From Tanytarsus gracilentus (taxonomy: Eukaryota > Arthropoda > Insecta > Diptera > Chironomidae): a DNA stretch of 64,000 nucleotides. Below the pieces are notes generated by a model. The model was not told where the DNA came from and made no database searches. It worked only from the letters and a program-made list of their open reading frames with translations. Where the stretch lies: NCBI GenBank assembly GCA_038502055.1, contig JAXRKN010000045.1, positions 8,793,501 to 8,857,500 of the forward strand, in the 5' to 3' direction. A program made the position numbers and the translations under genes. Each line of letters begins with the position of its first letter. Within the stretch, counting starts at the first letter, position 1. Of this stretch, positions 61,401 through 64,000 are shown in pieces.

Positions 61401-63060
61401 TTACACCACATACTCCTTATCCGAAATGACTCGAATGCCATGCTCGGTGAAGACAAATTTTATCATTTCATCATAAGTTTTTGGACTAAAACGTCCACGT
61501 GCGTTAGGTGCCGACATTGATTCAGAATCTGTTTCTTCTTCAGCTTGAGTGCCGTCGTTTGCGTCTCGTGGAGAGGTCGGTGAGAGTGTTGGTGCATAAG
61601 AGTCGTCAGGTGCACCATAATCATCGTCGTCGAGTGTATTTATAGGTTTTTTAGTGCAAAGTGCATTTTCACCATTACTCTGTACTTCACCCACCTTTTC
61701 TTCCTTTCCGTCTTGATGAATTTGTACGGCACTTCCGGGAATTCGCGATAATCGAACGCCAGTGCCGTCGGAAGATGCACAGCAAAATACTTTCTGCAGT
61801 GAACTCGAACTGCCAGTAACGTAATCGACAGTTAAACTCGCCTTAGATGTTAGCGGTGGTGGTGGAGGAAGGTCTGTTTCATCCATGCTTTCGTAGTCTT
61901 CCAATGCGGAGCTTTCATTTTTATCATTCTGTTTCTTCACGTAACTTTCGTTAAATGTTGAGGTTTCACTCTCAGGCGAGATTGGCGTTAAAATAACATC
62001 GATAACTGATGTTTTTGTGGATTGTGGTTTCAAAATTAACTTACTATTTATCCATCATAATGTATGTTTTAAAATGAGGGCAGGAAAAGAGATAGAGATG
62101 GAAAAAAAGCTTTCTCATTGTTACGAATAGCAATTTCGATATATAATCGACCATTTAACGACACGAAAGAGCACAGAGCACTGTTATAAGATATATACTT
62201 ACGCATCACTCTCGCCAAATGTTTCCGATCGATAAAGTCCATGCTTGTAGATGTATTCAATCACCGAATCATCCAGTAGATATTTAACGGAAAGATTTCG
62301 ACTGATGAAGCGACGTGCGAGGGTTGACGAGACATCATTTGCTATCCAGTTCGTTACAGTTGTGATATTTCGGTGATGTTTGCTTAGCAGATCTGAATCG
62401 AAGACGAACTTTTCGGGATTTGATCCACTTCGACTGATAACGACAATTCCATGCTCGCCAAGAATAGTTTCGAGCTATAGAGAATTAACGTAAGTTATTT
62501 TTACAACAAATTGTCTCTTTATAAACTCACATCATCTATATCCCATAATCCTGGCGTTGCAAATGACTCCAATAAATCAGCTCCGCAGAGCAATTTAATC
62601 TGAACGGGATCCTTAATTTGTCGAATATCCTCGGGCACCCAACTAGGAAGATTGCTCGAATTGATGCCATTTAAATCTCGTATAATTGAATTAATATAGT
62701 TTTGGTGATATTGCAGTGTGGCTCTCGTTCTCGTCCAGTCCTCTTGTTGTGTTTCCCATTCAGAAATTCGAATCCAGCTGGATGTTTTGAGTGATAATTT
62801 AAGCATTGCCAATCTGTGAGTTTGTGACACGAGTCCTTTCTTTCCGTATGCATCGTGGACGGGAGATATAATTCCTCCAATCACTTCCATTCCCATCGCT
62901 TTAAAATGATCTTTGGCAATTTCTGTAAAAAAATTACAATTTTTCAATTTTTTTATTTCGAAAATTTTGAAATTTAATTTTCCTCACCAAACATTCGAAG
63001 ATGCATCGGCGTTGGTGGATTATAAGATCCACATGAAATTAACATAACTTTATTCGACAT
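61401..63060 (-). CDS. Nmnat: Nicotinamide mononucleotide adenylyltransferase (NMNAT), 4 exons
   Basis: Exons (minus): 63060-62988, 62922-62531, 62474-62203, 62043-61401; phases match, 459 aa. It makes NAD+ from NMN (or the deamido form) and ATP, and in flies also protects axons. Visible: the nucleotide-binding signature GSYNPPTPMHLRMF near residues 11-24 (GxYNPPTxxH class), the SPVHDAYGKKGL loop, SWIRISEWE, LLCGADLLESF, VVISRSG and the C-terminal adenylyl site SSTLARR with YLLDDSVIEYI. Exon 4 adds a long acidic, Pro- and Ser-rich extension ending SPKTYDEMIKFVFTEHGIRV plus ISDKEYVV, a tail type I recall from fly Nmnat. If the last intron is retained, translation stops at once after GESDA, giving a short catalytic-only form (about 245 aa). 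Divergent promoter with the next gene. Confidence 0.95.
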
Positions 63061-63319
63061 TATTGAAGCACGTCTGTTTCACTTTCCATTTAAAATCGAA
63101 TTGAGAATTATTTTTATTTTTTCATCAACAAATTTCTGCAAAAGACATGAAAACCAGAGCAAAATCGAAAACTTCAATAAGTCGAACAGCTAAAAACTTC
63201 CAGTGGAAGAATTGGAAAGTTGTAAATAAACGTTTTTGTAAACAGCATAAACTTTTGAAGTGATAAGAGAAAAATTTAAGCTGATGATTTAACAAAATTA
63301 AAAGTGATAAGGAGAAGGA
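63061..63319. promoter_or_regulatory. Divergent promoter region between Nmnat and farjavit/MBOAT7
   Basis: Only 259 bp separate the start codons of two genes transcribed in opposite directions, so both 5' UTRs and core promoters must lie here unless further upstream exons exist. No TATA box with correctly spaced initiator was recognised, which fits housekeeping-type divergent promoters. Confidence 0.5.
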
Positions 63320-64000
63320 ATGTCTTATTTAAGGACTCACTTGAGTCACGATGACATAATTTATGCTGTAATTTTACTCCTTGGCATTGCCTTTGGTCAT
63401 TTCTATCGGAAAATTCATGATATTGCTTTTAAGAAAATAATTGGAGTTAGTTGTGGCTTGACAATAATTTTGTATACATCACACGTAAACTCTATTCACA
63501 TTTTTGGATCTTTTATCATCTCCTATGGGGTCATCAAATTTTGCGAGAGGTGAGCATTGACAACTAAAAATATATGTCACTCAAAAGCAAAAAATAACAT
63601 TTTAGGATTCGAACCAAAAATAAATTATTTTCTTTATATTTTTTAGAAGATCACATATCATAGTTTTCTGGTTTATGATGACTTATCTCGCCTTTTTTCG
63701 AGTCGTACACTTGTTCAATCTTCCTCTTCCTGGTGGACACACGAACATGCTACAAATGATATTAACTCTAAAAATTATTGGATTTTCTTTTGAGAAAAAT
63801 TCGGTTGCAACAAAAGTGAAAAATGGATTGGAGTTGACAGGAGCTGAGAAGGAAATTCGTGATAGTTCATTAATGGATGTATTTCATTATTGCTTCAATT
63901 ACATTGGTCTATTAACTGGACCGTATTACACGTATCGTACCTTTTATGACTATTTCAACACACCCTACTCGAGATATGCTGATTGTTGGCAGGCGACACT
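63320..64000 (+). CDS. frj: Lysophospholipid acyltransferase 7 (MBOAT7/LPIAT1, farjavit-like), 5' part, cut by window end
   Basis: Exon 1 63320-63549 and exon 2 from 63647 to the window end (97-bp intron, in phase) give the first 194 residues. MBOAT7 transfers polyunsaturated acyl chains, notably arachidonoyl, to lysophosphatidylinositol in the endoplasmic reticulum membrane. The visible part is strongly hydrophobic with several membrane helices (IIYAVILLLGIAFGHFY, IIGVSCGLTIILYTS, IFGSFIISYGVI and others). It includes the segment FHYCFNYIGLLTGPYYTYRT, which closely matches the MBOAT5/7 group signature before the active site. The catalytic His/Asn region lies beyond the window. The start is the ATG after AAGGAGAAGG, the first in frame. 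MBOAT7 is preferred over MBOAT5 because of the short N-terminus and this segment, but that choice is less certain than the superfamily. Confidence 0.85.

Overview
This is eukaryotic nuclear DNA from a dipteran insect. It is strongly AT-rich, has GT-AG introns and AATAAA poly(A) signals, and its recognisable proteins match fly and mosquito families most closely. The HOW protein shares its exact QUA1/KH wording with Drosophila held out wings. The very AT-rich composition, 50-60 bp small introns and close gene packing suggest a lower (nematoceran) dipteran, but I cannot name the species. All exon boundaries were joined by hand from splice signals and reading-frame phase.

Positions 1-44726 are almost wholly one gene, how (minus strand, 7 coding exons, introns up to 25 kb). 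It encodes a STAR-family KH-domain RNA-binding protein that controls splicing, stability and translation of mRNAs in muscle, tendon and glia. Intron 1 contains two related 1 kb mobile elements (20669-21760 and 23552-24506) with a 120-bp minisatellite core, short inverted subterminal repeats and a 3' hairpin. This layout resembles Helentron-derived non-autonomous elements. I see no convincing nested gene in the introns.

Positions 47875-64000 are gene-dense. In order: pit (DDX18-type nucleolar DEAD-box helicase, -); a 302-aa protein with a C-terminal RPA32-binding-like helix, perhaps an ETAA1 relative (-); a retinol-dehydrogenase-like SDR with a 17-nt coding exon (-); two tandem secreted 5'-nucleotidase/apyrase genes (-,-) that look homogenised by gene conversion; a 64-aa single-pass membrane microprotein (-); beta4GalT7 (+), which makes the glycosaminoglycan linker; Nmnat (-), which synthesises NAD; and the 5' part of an MBOAT7/farjavit lysophospholipid acyltransferase (+), cut by the window end.

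The genes are mostly unrelated housekeeping functions. The one obvious functional cluster is the nucleotidase pair, where the poly(A) signal of the upstream copy lies only about 30 bp before the TATA box of the downstream copy. Points worth a second look are the nucleotidase conversion tracts and intron difference, the Helentron-like repeats, a 90-nt pre-miRNA-like hairpin at 60301-60390, the how isoform end, the DEVD motif II in pit, and a possible intron-retention isoform of Nmnat.
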